Positions 21,266 through 33,458 of a stretch of 64,000 nt of DNA are shown piece after piece. The translations under genes and the position numbers were made by a program. Position 1 is the stretch's first letter, and each line of letters begins with the position of its first letter. The stretch comes from Charina bottae. Lineage: Eukaryota; Chordata; Lepidosauria; Squamata; Charinaidae. The notes under the pieces were generated by a model, which was not told where the DNA came from, did no database searches, and worked only from the letters and a program-made list of their open reading frames with translations. The DNA is taken from contig JALMGJ010000018.1 in assembly GCA_023362775.1 (NCBI GenBank), forward strand, positions 2,605,001 through 2,669,000. Reading direction: 5' to 3'.

Positions 21266-24200
21266 TAAATCTGTTCAGTTAGAATTACAGCTTGGCTGAA
21301 CAAGCATCTGCTTGTTTGAGTACTATTTGGAGATAGGATCCCTCTAAGGTCCAACCTGCAGCATGGAACTTAATTTAAATTTTTCTTCTCCTTCCTGTTC
21401 ATAGTAGCCTACCTTCTTTCCCTCTGGTAATTGGGTGAAAAATGGGTCCGTCATGTAACAGCAGTGACATCTCCTTCTCTGCACTGATACTGAACGAACT
21501 GAACCCTTTCTTTTGTTTTTCATCTGGTAGTTCTCTGCCTGTGAATTTTCTAATCCTTCTCCTTTTTTTTCCTCTTAAAAAGAACCAAATAAAAGCAAAT
21601 AAAGAAATGCAGGTAGAGATATGGAATCAGCCGTAATTAAATTTGAATTGGGGATATTATCCAGAAAATCCATTAGATTCAGACTTATATAACTCAATTT
21701 GGACTTCTAACTCAGTTTAGAAAATAGATTTCATTTAGTTTAACGGTTGGATTTGGATTTTCAAACCAACTCAGAATAAGTGTGTTTGTTCATGCTCAAA
21801 ATATCAATCGAATCTCAAATTGGATCTGAGTTTTTGGGAATCAGTTTGAAGTCATCCAATTCAATCTGATGATTTGCTTCAAAGATTCAGTTTGAAGATG
21901 CAATTCAACTGAATTGTTTCAGGTTAAATTTCTGAGTCGAATATTTGTTCAAGCTCCCAAGAAGAACCCAGAGATGGAATTTCTGGATTTACCCCTTCAG
22001 ACCAGGATGCAACACACGCATTGCTTCACAGCCACAATAGCTGAGGACTCCTGGCCCAGGCCTTCAAAGGTGGCTTGTGTTCTTCTCCTTAGTCACACTT
22101 AAGCCTCCACAAATACCTTGAATGGACTTTCACTTTCAGCTGGAGTGCCACCATCTCCAGGCACCAGATGTCACCTTTTTCCAGTCTCCATGGTTTAATA
22201 GCAGCCTCTATTTATATCACTTCCAGGACTGTCTTTATGGGAAGTGATGTAATGATGATGCAAAAAATCAAATAGAGTGTTCTCCAGAGCAAATATTGCA
22301 TAGGTTTGATTCCTACAAGTAAAACTGAAGTGGTGATAGCTCCAACCTGGGGGAGGAGTTTATTTTGGGCTCCAGGAAGAAGAACTAACCTTTTTCTTCT
22401 GCTTCTAAACAAGATGTTGCCACCTTACTGAGATTGCATGGTTTCTTTTGGCCTGAGGTCACGGAATTGACATCTTGATGTTACATCTGAATGAATTACA
22501 TCTCATTTCACCCTAGAGGAACATGGCCCTTATCTTTCCAATGGGGGATAGAGAAGATTGTCATTCAGTCCCCATCATCTCAATGAGAAGATGTCTATCA
22601 GAAATGCAAGACAAGGAGAAGAGACTCTGTGGGGGCATCTCCCAATTTGGGTGGAACCATGGAAGGAACCATGTAGGCCATTAAGTCCAATTAAAGCATT
22701 TTTGACCAATGGCTCCAAACTCCACCCATATAAAGTCAGTGGCAGGAAACCCATTGGCTCTCTCAGTGATTGGTTCCATTGTTGATCACTCTTACTATTA
22801 GACTTCTTTTCCTAATCTTTTTCCTAATATTCTATCAAAATGGGCATTCCTTTAGTTTCAGTGCATAATTTTATGTTAGACGACAACCTGTGGCCTTCTT
22901 CTTGTGAGACCAGTTCAGGTGTTTGTAAAGCACTGTCACACCCCCATGGTTTCACCCTTGCCTCCTCTAGGTTAAACATGTTTTTGCAGGTTCTAGCTGC
23001 TTGAACATCTCTGATGCCTTTCTGCAAATCCATTGTCTGAATCCTGCTTGTAATGCAAGTTAATTTATTTCCAGTAACTGGTTGAGCTGCGTCTTCTCTG
23101 TTCTCTTGCCATGTGTATCAAAATGGGAAGACATTTGTTGGAAGCTAGCTTGAATGTTTGAAACGGCTTTCTTGCAGTTGCTCCAAATCCAACATTGTTC
23201 CTGGGCTGCACCTTCTGGCCCCCCACCCCCTCCCCACGTAGGGGAGTTTAGCCCTACACACAGCAAGAGTGGGAGGCTTTGTCCTTGGGGATAGAACTTG
23301 CAGATGGAAGCAAAGATGATTGACCCTGCCTTTCTGCAGATTTAATTCTCGATTATACGGTGTTTTATTATTATTTTTTTCCCCTGTGTCATTTATTTTC
23401 CCTGTCAGGGACAAAGAAAGCGTTGGTAGTCCCAGGGCTAAATTTAGAGCAGAGATTATAAATGAGAAGCACTATGTGCAAGGGAAAAGAAAAATTGCTA
23501 AGCTTGGGGTCCTCCCTGGGAAGGAGGGGGTGCAGCTGGGAGCAGGGGATAAATCTCAGGCAAAGGGAATTAGTTCACTAGAGTTCCTCAGATTGAGGCA
23601 GTGGTGAGCTTACGATGTGGGTTCAAAAGAAATGCAACCTCCTGGGCGGTTGGTGCCAAAGAAATAGATGTTCTACCAAAGGGTAAAATGTTACCCTGGT
23701 CCTTACCATAGGTCTCTGGTACGAGCCACAATGACGCCATGCCATTGTGATATCATTTGCACAATGATGTCATAACACATGTGACATCACTTGCTCTCCT
23801 TCCCTTCCCTTGAATGCCTTAAGATCCTTATAGAGTAGGGAGATCCAAGAGGGTTATCTTTAGGGATACACAACTTAGGATCTGGGAATAGAAGAAACGG
23901 GAAGGATCCAGGCAAAATCAGATATATTTGATCAGATGTATTGATTTGATTTAAACATAATTTGATTAAAATGAATTAAGTACCGTTATTAGATGTCTTC
24001 TTCATCTGCCACATGAACAATGACCATGATCAGCAACTTGAGGAAAGGCCTTCAGTGGTCCTGGGCATTTCTTCTCCAACCCAAGACAAGCTCTGAGCGT
24101 TGGATGGGAAGTAGAGACGCAACCAATCCAGCCATTGGTGGGAGCCCTGCGGGGCTTGGATCCTGCATCCAAGCTCTCTGGTTTGATCTACTGGCAGGTC

Positions 24201-26308
24201 CCACCCACCACCGTTTGGCTCTAGGGAGGCTACAGGACTCAAACCAGAAAACCACCAGCGCACCCCTATTCTCTGAACTGCTGGGGTTGTTGGTTGGAGG
24301 AGAGAACGGCAGGGGATTCAGATCTGGATAGAGGTGCCTGGTATTGTCCTAGGCTTTGGAAACCAGCTGATCTTAGAAAACCAGTCTACTGCTCATAATA
24401 CACATAGCTCCAAAACAGTCCCTTAGGCAGGGCAACTTGAAGAGGAAACACTGGTTTCCTTTCTCGCTCTGCAGAGATGGATGGATGGATGGGTGGGTGG
24501 GTGGGTCCATCCTTTCTACATCTGGATCCTAGCCATTTTTCCTGACATGTGGGTTGAACCTTGCTGGCCCAAAGTCTTGGCTGCTCAGCACGTAGTTCAA
24601 TGCGCCTCATAGCTGAGGACTCTGGGAACTTCCTGATAAAGTCACAAGGGCACTTTTTTGCAGCAAAACGATTGCACAAAGGGAACCAGCCACAAACCGG
24701 AAGTGGTCAGTTCACATGACAAATGGCCCAGCCTGGGACACAGTGGAAAAGCCATGGAGACATTGATGTGGTGATCGGTCAACCAGCCTTTGGAGAATGT
24801 CAGAAGTGATGGTTTGCTACACACTCATCTCCTAACGGGATATAGTGGTTACATTTTCACATCCTATCCTCTTGGATAAAATGGATCAACTGAGCTACTG
24901 AAAATTTTCAAGTTATCTTCCCTGTCCCTCAGTATGATACAACTCAGGGTGGACAGACTCCAAGGACAGGGGTCTATAACGTGGTCCTACAACTAGCTGA
25001 AAGTCATAGCTGCTATTACCAGAATGCTGATGGTGTCACAGGAAGGATCAGGGACAGTTTTTACATTTGGGAGAGGCAGGAGAGCGAAGAGCCTTTCGGA
25101 GGCACTCTGGAAGGCAGCTATTTCCGTCCTTCCAAAACCCCCAATGGTTTGATATATCAGTGCCCACATTTGGTGGCTACATGGCCAAATTTCATTGGCA
25201 GGATTTTTGTGGCCATTTTGCGATACGGGGTGGCTGGGTTTCTTTTAGGGATGGAAGAGTTGAGCTCCCAGAGGGTCCCCATGGAAAGACATTTCCACTC
25301 TTCTTTTGAGAAATAAAGCTGATGTGTAACCAAAGGTGATACAAGGACACTCCTGTTATTCCAGCTCCCTGAACGTTTATGGACTCTGACAAGGTCCGAC
25401 GTATCCAAGTGATAGGTCTGTTCCTTCAGTCGGGGAAGATGGGAAGCCCACCATCATCTCAGGGCTCCAGGTTCTCCCATTTTGACTTCATTTGTTTCCA
25501 GCAATGATCAACCCGGTATCTCCCATCTGGGGTAGGAAAGCAACATCCAATGTATCTATTTAATACTTTGCTGGCCTGAAACATGCAGTCTCCATTTATA
25601 TTTCATACTTAATAGCTACTGAAATCTACTCTCAATGTGGATGATTGTTACACCAACGAAGCAAGTGAGCTGAGTCAATATTTCTTCTGCTTGTGTCATG
25701 GTTTATAGTACATTTTTTAAAAATATACTTTCCCCCCCCCTTTATATTTGATTCTCAAAGGGACTGACTGGTGGGAAACGGGTAAATCTTACAATGTGGA
25801 GGTTTGCACATGCTTCTAAGTATTTGATTTCACATTATTCTAAAGCTGACAAACTGCAGTAGCAGAAAGTGCTGTCTGCTGTGTACCGGAGTGTTCTTCT
25901 CACCACGTGCATATAGTCAGTAGACCAGTAGATGTTTGCCACTTGTATCTATCTACCGTACAGAGTTTTGCTATTCGTAAAGCAAGTGTTCCCAACATTG
26001 TGGGTTCTGCTTGTCTCAGTACTGACAAAACAGGACCAAACTGTATGGTTTCAGATGGATTTTTTTTTCCTTTTCCTGTCTGTAGAACAAACCAACAGAA
26101 ACCCTATTACAAGAGCTGAAAACTGCTAGTAAACAATTATGTTTCTTTTAATTGTTTTCCCCCCAGGAAATGTTGTGCAACATAAATCCAAGCTGTTGAC
26201 ACTTTATGCATGTTGTTAACAATAACAATAAAGAAAATTAAAATTTTAAGAATTTTATTTTTCCCTGTGGCTGTTGATCTTCCTATTTTTTCAGTGAAAA
26301 TTGAGTGA
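21266..26308. other. Intergenic, no recognisable gene or repeat
   Basis: About 5 kb with only minor simple sequence: (GGAT)/(GGGT) near 24477-24507 and a C run near 25730. Short open frames lack domain features and splice context. Confidence 0.45.
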
Positions 26309-26309
26309 G

Positions 26310-26364
<55 letters not shown>

Positions 26365-26416
26365 AGGAGGAGGAGGAGGAGGAGGAGGAGGAGGAGGAGG
26401 AGGAGGAGGAGGAGGA
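26309..26416 (+). repeat. (TG)n(AG)n(AGG)n compound microsatellite
   Basis: Contiguous GT, GA and GGA runs. The leucine- and serine-rich antisense open frame is an artefact. Confidence 0.93.
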
Positions 26417-28617
26417 ATGAGTTGGCTTTCTGATTTTGCTGGTTTATTGAAACTTGGCAGGTGTCAGGACAGGACATGAAAAGTCTTGATGGGGAAGGAG
26501 GCGGGGGGATGCCTTATGAGAAGTTGAGGAATCTCATCCATCAACTGAGAGGGAGATATAGCAGAAACAGCTGAAGAGGAAAAGCTTCTGGAATCTGAGT
26601 TTCTCTCCAGGTTGTGCTGAGTAAGGACTAGTAAGGCTCAATGTAGACTAGTAAGGCATAGTGAGTGGTCAAGAGTTCTTCCCTAGTGACTTGGACTCTT
26701 CTGGAGTCATCCAAACATCACAGTGCCCAAATAATAGTAATGAGAACAGGTTTCATATCCTACATTGCAACAATGGCCGGATGATGCTATAAAACTGCTT
26801 TAAGCCACTTTTGGGGAAACGACCAAATAGTTAGCAGAAGTCATTTCTCCATTAGAAGTGGGCAATTTTAAGCAAACTCTGTTCCCAGCCTTGCTTGCAA
26901 CTGTTTGCCTTAGCATTGTGGCTTTTACTGCTGCTCTGCGCAGGGAACCACATATTGGACCTCTGGGTTATCCTATGACCACCTCATTACGTCTGACCCC
27001 GGGACTCAATCTCTGCCAGAAAAATCCTGAGGATTCTGGCTACAAATGCATAGGAAGTCTTGGCGTCATTTTGGGTTCTCAGTTTGCATTGCTGGCTGCT
27101 GCTTCTGCTGACTTCTTGCTGAGGAATTTATAGCTCTCCTTGTAGAAAATGGGACAGCAGCTCAGTGGTGAAACTTGGATCAAAGGTCTCCATCAGGTAT
27201 GGTCCAAATGCTGTTGGTGAGCCATAAGAATCTCTCCAGCCCAACAGACCCCAAGGATGTTCTCCATCATCTGCTCATCTGCTATGGCAACCACTTCCCC
27301 TTAAGCTCCTCACCCTCTCTTCCAGTTTCAGATTGTGGCAGCAGGAATTGAAGCAAAAATATTTTGGCAAAACACTAAATCAAACAACTCAATCCTAACT
27401 TACAGAACAAGACCTAGGACATTTGCATGTAGGGGGAAAGGATTCTATGAGATAAATTGCTCAAAAGGGCCCCATTTTGTTCAGAGGTTAGGACAAAACC
27501 CGTGTGTCTGACCTGGAACTCGGAGTGAAACATATGGAAATTTTTATTTTATTCTGAGCCTGCAATGGCAAGAACGGCCCTTGTGAGCTTGGAGCATGCT
27601 GAGGTTCAGGGCATCTGTGTGGGGGCGGCAAAGGATGTCAAGAGACCGGTTGTGACCACATGACTGAAGCCCTGGCCTTTTTTTGTGTGTGTGCATTGTG
27701 CAGGCTGGACTGTTTTGCACATCTCTGGAGAGGCTATATTGATGGTGTATGGATCAGACCCTTTGCCAGCTTTTAGAACAGGAAGCGAGTCTAAAGTCGT
27801 GGTGGTGGCTGGGCAACATTGCAAAACCCAAGGCTAACTTCACATGATGCAGTTAATCATCCCGTTTTCTGGGTGAGCCCAGCGTGCCGCGCTTGCTAGT
27901 CTGTGGTGTCATCTGAACGCCACCAGGATTTTTGTCCCCAGTGACAGTCTATATCTAAATGAGACAACAACCAACCATCCTTTTGGCACGTTCTTGGGAC
28001 AACGCCCCAGGATTTAATATCTCTTTTCCATTTTATTTGTCAAAATAACTTTTAAGTATTTTCTGGACAATTCACAAACATTTTATGAACAGTAATAAAA
28101 ATAATTTACTCTCAGCAGATGAATGTATAATATTATACACCATAGAGTTGCAGTGCAATGGAGAGCTTTGATTCCTTGTGTCTTTCCCCCCACCCCACCC
28201 CAAGAGTCCATAAAGTGCATTGCAAGGGTTGACCCAAATGGAATGGGAGCTAGCAAGTGATGCGTTTCCCTTTGGGGGATCGGTGTGCGCGTCCCCGTTC
28301 AGCAAGGAGCGCTGTGCAAGGGGCCGTTGTCTCCCCTGCGGCTTTGCCTCTCCAGGGCCCCTCCCAAGGCAGTGAGGACACAACGGGCAATAATACTCTT
28401 CTGTCCAGGCTTTTCAGAACAAAAGCTGAACCTCCTTCTCAAGGGGCTCCTTTAGGGAGCAGCCCTCCCCCCCCCCCCCCAACATCCTGCAAGGTGGTAT
28501 GGTTATGCGCAGGTGGTACGGTCGGTCGCCTTCTCTCCCCAGAGGACTGGGATAGTCACTTCCCAAATAGGGGCTTCCTGATCCCCAACGGATGCTTGAC
28601 AAACTGGGGAGAGGAGA
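26417..28617. other. Intergenic, no recognisable gene
   Basis: Nothing beyond homopolymer runs (C run near 28467-28481). The 163-codon frame at 28257 and its antisense counterparts are GC-driven and unrecognised. Confidence 0.45.
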
Positions 28618-28618
28618 G

Positions 28619-28672
28619 CGACTTGAAGATGTCTGGACTTCATCTCCCAGAATTCCCCAGCCAGCTGCCACC
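28619..28672. mobile_element. Fragment of the palindromic hAT MITE
   Basis: GACTTGAAGATGTCTGGACT and CCAGAATTCCCCAGCCAGCT match the left half of the 20280 family. Confidence 0.6.
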
Positions 28673-28908
28673 TACAAGGCCGCAAAAGTTTATCCCACAG
28701 CACTTATATACATACAAAGATGAGATATATAGTATATCCAACAAATAAATGACAAACCCAGTTTGTTTTGTGATAGCAAAGAGAAGACACTGCCCTCCAG
28801 CAAGAATGCCTCTGTGGAACATTCCAGCCAGCTGCAACATCCCCCACTTTCTGCAACCGACACACAGCATTCCACCACTACTGAGCGTGCCCAGTTCACT
28901 TTAAACTA

Positions 28909-29301
28909 CAGGTAGTCCTCAACTTACGACCACAATTGGGACCGGAATTTCCATCGTAAGTCGTTGCGGTCATAAGTCGAGTGACCACGTGACTTGACCC
29001 GATTTTACGACCATTTTTACGGTGGTCGTTAAGTGAATCCAGCTTCCCCAATGGGCGTTTTTTGCAGGAAAATGGCAAAAAATGTCACAAAACGTGATCA
29101 CGTGACTGTGGGATGCTGCAACCGGTCAGAAATGCGAGCTGGTTGCCAAGTGCCTGAAATGCAATCATGTGACTGCGGGGAGTGTGTGTGCAACATTTTG
29201 TGATGCTCAGAAGTGCTTTATAGACCGTAGAGCACCCATTCCGAGGCCGTTGTAACTTTGGACCATTGTTAAACGAACAGTCGTAAGTCGAGGACTACCT
29301 G
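28909..29301. mobile_element. Tc1/mariner-like MITE, CAGGTAGTCC family, copy 2
   Basis: It begins CAGGTAGTCCTCAACTTACG after TA (28907-28908) and ends GAGGACTACCTG. The right TA has become CA. The body has the CATAAGTC/CGTTAAG and CACGTGA words of copies 1 and 3. Confidence 0.8.
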
Positions 29302-30898
29302 CACCCTTGTTTTATGTTTTAAAAATCTGCAACGCTCAGCATTTCTCTTGAGCTGATACCTTTCCTCCTCCTTGTTTCTCAGCAGTTCCGTTTGGTTCCA
29401 GTCCTCTGGACACCCACCGCCCAAGCTTGCTATTCGAAGGTGAGATATGCAGGACCAGACACATCATTCAGCCAAACTGCTGATGCCACTCCACAGTACT
29501 GCTGACAGTATTGGTATCTCAGTAGGAGTACGGAGTAACAAGTACTCTTGTTCTCAACAATACTGCATGTAGGGGCAAAAGACCTTACGATACAAATTGC
29601 TTAAGCTTTTCTCTCCACAAGTTCTTGGATCCAAGATGTTCTTCTGTTTCCACTTCAAAAACCGGGATAACCTATGTGTGCAAGGCATGGCAAGCCTAGC
29701 CAAAGAGGCAACGTGACTTTAGGAGACTTTTCCATTGCTCAGCTCAGTGTTTCTCAACCTTGGGAACTTTAAGATGTGCCATGATGCCCAACCTCCCCTC
29801 TGACTATGTAGCTGGGAAAGGTGGGGGAGAAGTTCAACAAACTGCGCAAACATTTGAAGAAGCCTGTCAGAAATACTGTACTTGATTAGAAATCCCACTG
29901 AGATTTTTTTTTATATTTTTTCCACAATGCTGATCTGACTTAGGAATTAGATAAGATCAACTTCAGGAGGTGGCAAGGCTTGTAGTGGGGAACAGGAGAA
30001 GAGTTATTTTTAATTGTGTATGTGTTTGAAGGAAATCCTAATAGATGAAAATTAAAGGTGGGACACTTGAAAATGAAGGAACACTGTGCACTGAAGTTAA
30101 GTTAAAGCACAGACGGCATCTGTCACAAAACAACTTATACAAGGCATGAAGCAGTTTTGATGTGGTGCAAAAACTAAACAGGCACCGTTCCTCTCTGACA
30201 TGAGCTGGTTGATGCTTTTTCATCACTAGTGACTTACAGCATCCTCTAACCATCTTTATGCTGATACAACAGTACTGAAGACAGGCTGTAAGTGACCATA
30301 ATGATGGCTGGGTGACACCTTAAGAAGCTCCAAATCACTAGTGAGGAAACGGCCACAAATTCACTGGAGGTTTATCTTCCCCACCGTTGTCTGTTGATTA
30401 AATGGCTCCAATGCATCCCTTTCCTTAGTCAAAACAAGACCGAGGACAAGGGGCAGCGCGCCTGTTCCCACTTTGCCAATTCCACATCACAGAGAAAATG
30501 GAGTTGAGCAAAACATGCCCTTTCAGTTGTGTTACTCACGTAGCTTTGCTGGCTAAATTGCTGGCTAAATAAAACATGCTGGCTTAATTGAAGGTCCCTA
30601 TTTCTCCCTATTGATTGACTTAATAAAGCTGGCAACTTGGGAGATGAATGCTCCTCCCTCGAATCAGAACAGCAAATGGGGATGGCAGGGAGAGCGGTTC
30701 AGAAATCTCATCAACTACACTACTTGGTGGTTTCCATGTCCCCCCCTTTGCTTTCATTGTAAACCGGTCTACCTCGTCCCCAGTTATCTCAAGAGTCACC
30801 TTCGAGTGCAACTGCAAGAAAATTCAAAGGAGGTTGCCTTCGTCTCACACAGTGGTGTATGAATTTAAAGTGCTTTTAGGCCTGTAGATCCCTCAGTG
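29302..30898. other. Intergenic, with a short MITE fragment
   Basis: At 29748-29778 GTGTTTCTCAACCTTGGGAA is the left tip of the palindromic hAT MITE. Otherwise nothing is recognised. Confidence 0.5.
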
Positions 30899-31010
30899 CA
30901 GTGTTTCTCAGCCTTGGCCACTTGAAGACGGGTGGACTTCAACTCCCAGAATTCCACAGAATTCCCCAGAATTCCACCCGCCTTCAAGTGGCCAAGGCTG
31001 AGAAACACTG
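30899..31010. mobile_element. Palindromic hAT MITE with perfect target duplication
   Basis: Arms CAGTGTTTCTCAGCCTTGGC and GCCAAGGCTGAGAAACACTG are perfect inverted copies. The 8-bp target duplication CCTCAGTG is perfect (30891-30898, 31011-31018). The centre contains a small AGAATTCC repeat. Confidence 0.92.
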
Positions 31011-31018
31011 CCTCAGTG

Positions 31019-32289
31019 TATTGCACTGTTGGAAATGGGGGAGGAGGAGTCTTTCAACAGACCCCAACTCATGAATTGCATGCACAGCCTTCTTGAGGGC
31101 TGGAGAATAAACAGGCAATATGGAAAGATGGGAATGACCCCTCTGTCTCTCTCACACACTCTTATCTGTTCTCACACGCGCAAGGCAAATTACACACCCA
31201 TGAAATTTTCAGCAGAAAAGCTCCTCGATTGGAAATCAAATGGATGCCTTTGAATGCCTACTGCTTGTGGGGAGCTGTCCAACTCTGCAGGTGCTGAACA
31301 GTCCCTGGAATGGAAAGAAGCCATTTTGACTGGTTCCGATCGTCCCGCGACGACTCGGTTCGTCGCCATCGTGTGTGTGCGTGTGTGCTGCGTGCGTGCG
31401 TGCGTGCGTATATGTGTGTGGGTGCGTGTTTTCAACGGTCGTTTCGATATTGCATAGCAGAGGAAAATTTGATTAGAGTAAGAAACGGGAGGTACCCGAC
31501 AAACGACCCCCGCTTTTCCCACGGCGATATTCCGTGCAAAGGCGTTCGCTGTAGCGTGCGTTTAAACTCTTTGACATTCCAGCTCAAGCCGAAAAGATGC
31601 AGGCGAGCAGCTGCTCGGGCCCGTCTCATTTTCACCCAGCAGCCGCACCCCCCCCCAGCCCCTAAAACTGTGCTTACTTGAAAGAGGGGCCAAGCCCTAT
31701 CCGTCCGGCCCCGACCTCTATAGCCTTCCTCCTCTCCATTCCCCATCCTGAAAAGAAACCGAAGGCTGCTTTCACAGGACCCCTTAATGACCCGCTCCCG
31801 CCCATAAAATAACATTTTAAAAAATCAGATCAGGATCCATTTGGGACCCTCCTCCCCGCCCGCTCCTGAGATCCAGGTTTACACTGAACGCGAAGGGGCT
31901 TTAGAATGAATCGAGAAAACGCCTTGAGGGCAAAGGCCCCGCGGTTCGCAATTACTCTCGGCTGAATCCGTCTGCCGCGGCGCCTTGGCCAAATTGCTGC
32001 CCCCTCCTTTTGCAGAGCCCCCAGCCAAAGTCGGACGCCTCTTGCGTCTGTTTTATCAACATCAAACCCTCTTTATAAGAAAACAACCCTCTGGAATCGC
32101 CTTTCTCCCGGCCTCGGGTTCCGCTCCCCGGAACGTTGGCTGCGGCGTGTTTCTGCGCTGGGTTGTTTTTCCTTCCTCCTGCGGGGAATCGGGAAGCCGA
32201 GAATCCAGAAGGAAACGGGGGCGGGCGGCGGCGGCGGCGGCGGCGGGGGGGGGGCGCTGCCTTCCAGCGGCCTCTCGCCCAGCCCACCT
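31019..32289 (-). other. 3' flank of the GPR12-like gene
   Basis: A (TGCG/TGTG) run lies near 31373-31425. GC content rises toward the gene. The 3' UTR probably lies here and beyond, but no polyadenylation signal on the - strand is clear enough to call. Confidence 0.4.
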
Positions 32290-33414
32290 CTACACGTCGC
32301 TGGACGTCCTGGTTCGGGAGGAGAGGCCGGCCGGGGAGCAGGCGCAGCAGGCCAGCCACAACGACTTCTGGATCTCGGGGTTGCGGAAGGCGTAGACGAC
32401 GGGGTTGAGGAGCGAGTGGCAGGCGGCCGGCAGAGCCAAGGAGTAGGTGTAGGCGGCCGGGTAGGAGGCGTCGGCCACCAGGGAGTAGACGGCGAAGGGG
32501 ACCCAGCAGAGGGCGAAGGTGCCCAGGATGAGCGAGAGGGTGGAGAGCCCCTTGCGCGTGGAGGTGGCCTGCGCGCTGGCGAGGAACTGGTGCTGGACGG
32601 CGATCTGCTGGGCGTGCCGGCAGGCGATGCGGCAGATCTGCCCGTAGAGCTGCAGCATGAGGGCGAAGAGCAGCAGGAAGGCCACGGCCAGCACGGCGGC
32701 GTGGTCCCTGGTGACGGGCCGCAGGACGCTGCAGGCGCTGGGCCGGCGCAGGCAGTTCCAGCCCAGCAGCGGGAGGAGCCCCGCGCCCAGGCAGGCCAGC
32801 CAGAGCAGCAGCAGCGAGGCGGCGGTGATGGTCAGCGCGCGCTCCGAGTGGTAGGTCAGCGCGTTGGAGAGCGACAGGTAGCGGTCGACCGTGATGGCCA
32901 GCAGGCTGCACACCGAGGCCGAGAAGGCGGCCAGCAGCAGCCCGGCCGCGCTCAGCGTCGCCGCCTCGCTGGGCGGCTGCAGCAGGTACCGCACGCCGAA
33001 GTTGGCCACCAGCCCCAGCCCGGCCAGCAGGTCCGCCAGCGCCAGGCTGCCGATCAGCAGGAAGGGCGGCGCGCGCAGGCCGGGCGCGTAGAAGAGGACG
33101 GCCAGCACCAGCGCGTTCTCGCCCGCCATCGCCGTCCCGGCGGCGCACAGCGCGATGTCCCAGGGGCTGACCGCGCCGCCGGCGGCCACGGCGGCGGCCA
33201 TGTCTCCGCCGCCGCCGCCGCCGCCGCCGCCCCCGGCCTCCACTCCGGCCGCGGTGGCGGTGGCGGGCGACAGGCCGGCGGCAGGACTCCCCGCGGCGGC
33301 GGAGAGGTGGGTGGGCGGCCAGAGGCTGGCCGGAGGCCGGGAGGAGGCGTTGAAGAGCACCAGGAGCCGCTGCTGCTGCTGCTGCTGTTGCTGCTGGCGG
33401 AACTGCTCCTCCAT
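32290..33414 (-). CDS. GPR12: GPR12-like class A G-protein-coupled receptor
   Basis: The 374-aa frame is intronless. Seven membrane segments are visible from PWDIALC (about 84) onward. Class A motifs are present: LALADLLAG with D128, DRY at 177-179, CWVP at 303-306, NPVVY at 337-341. FSASVCSLLAITVDRYLSL, ALTYHSER, LLFALMLQLY and the SSDV tail point to GPR12 over GPR3 or GPR6. GPR12 is a constitutively active Gs-coupled receptor that raises cAMP at the plasma membrane. The start ATG (33414) sits in GCCGCCATGG, a strong Kozak context. The N-terminus is unusual: Q at 7-15, NAS glycosylation site at 22 and about ten Gly at 61-70, making it about 40 residues longer than human GPR12. Divergence from remembered GPR12 is high for this family, so a paralogue (GPR185-like) is possible. 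Confidence 0.9.
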   Translation of the reverse strand: MEEQFRQQQQQQQQQRLLVLFNASSRPPASLWPPTHLSAAAGSPAAGLSPATATAAGVEAGGGGGGGGGGDMAAAVAAGGAVSPWDIALCAAGTAMAGENALVLAVLFYAPGLRAPPFLLIGSLALADLLAGLGLVANFGVRYLLQPPSEAATLSAAGLLLAAFSASVCSLLAITVDRYLSLSNALTYHSERALTITAASLLLLWLACLGAGLLPLLGWNCLRRPSACSVLRPVTRDHAAVLAVAFLLLFALMLQLYGQICRIACRHAQQIAVQHQFLASAQATSTRKGLSTLSLILGTFALCWVPFAVYSLVADASYPAAYTYSLALPAACHSLLNPVVYAFRNPEIQKSLWLACCACSPAGLSSRTRTSSDV

Positions 33415-33458
33415 GGCGGCGGCGGCGGCGGCGGCGGCGGCCGGGGTGTGAAACGGCG
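33415..33458 (-). other. 5' UTR part of the GPR12-like coding exon
   Basis: On the - strand CTTCTTCCTCCCGCAG|CGCC is a strong splice acceptor (exon edge at 33458), followed by a (GCC)n run directly before the ATG. GPR3/6/12-family genes typically have an intron in the 5' UTR. Inferred, no transcript evidence. Confidence 0.5.
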
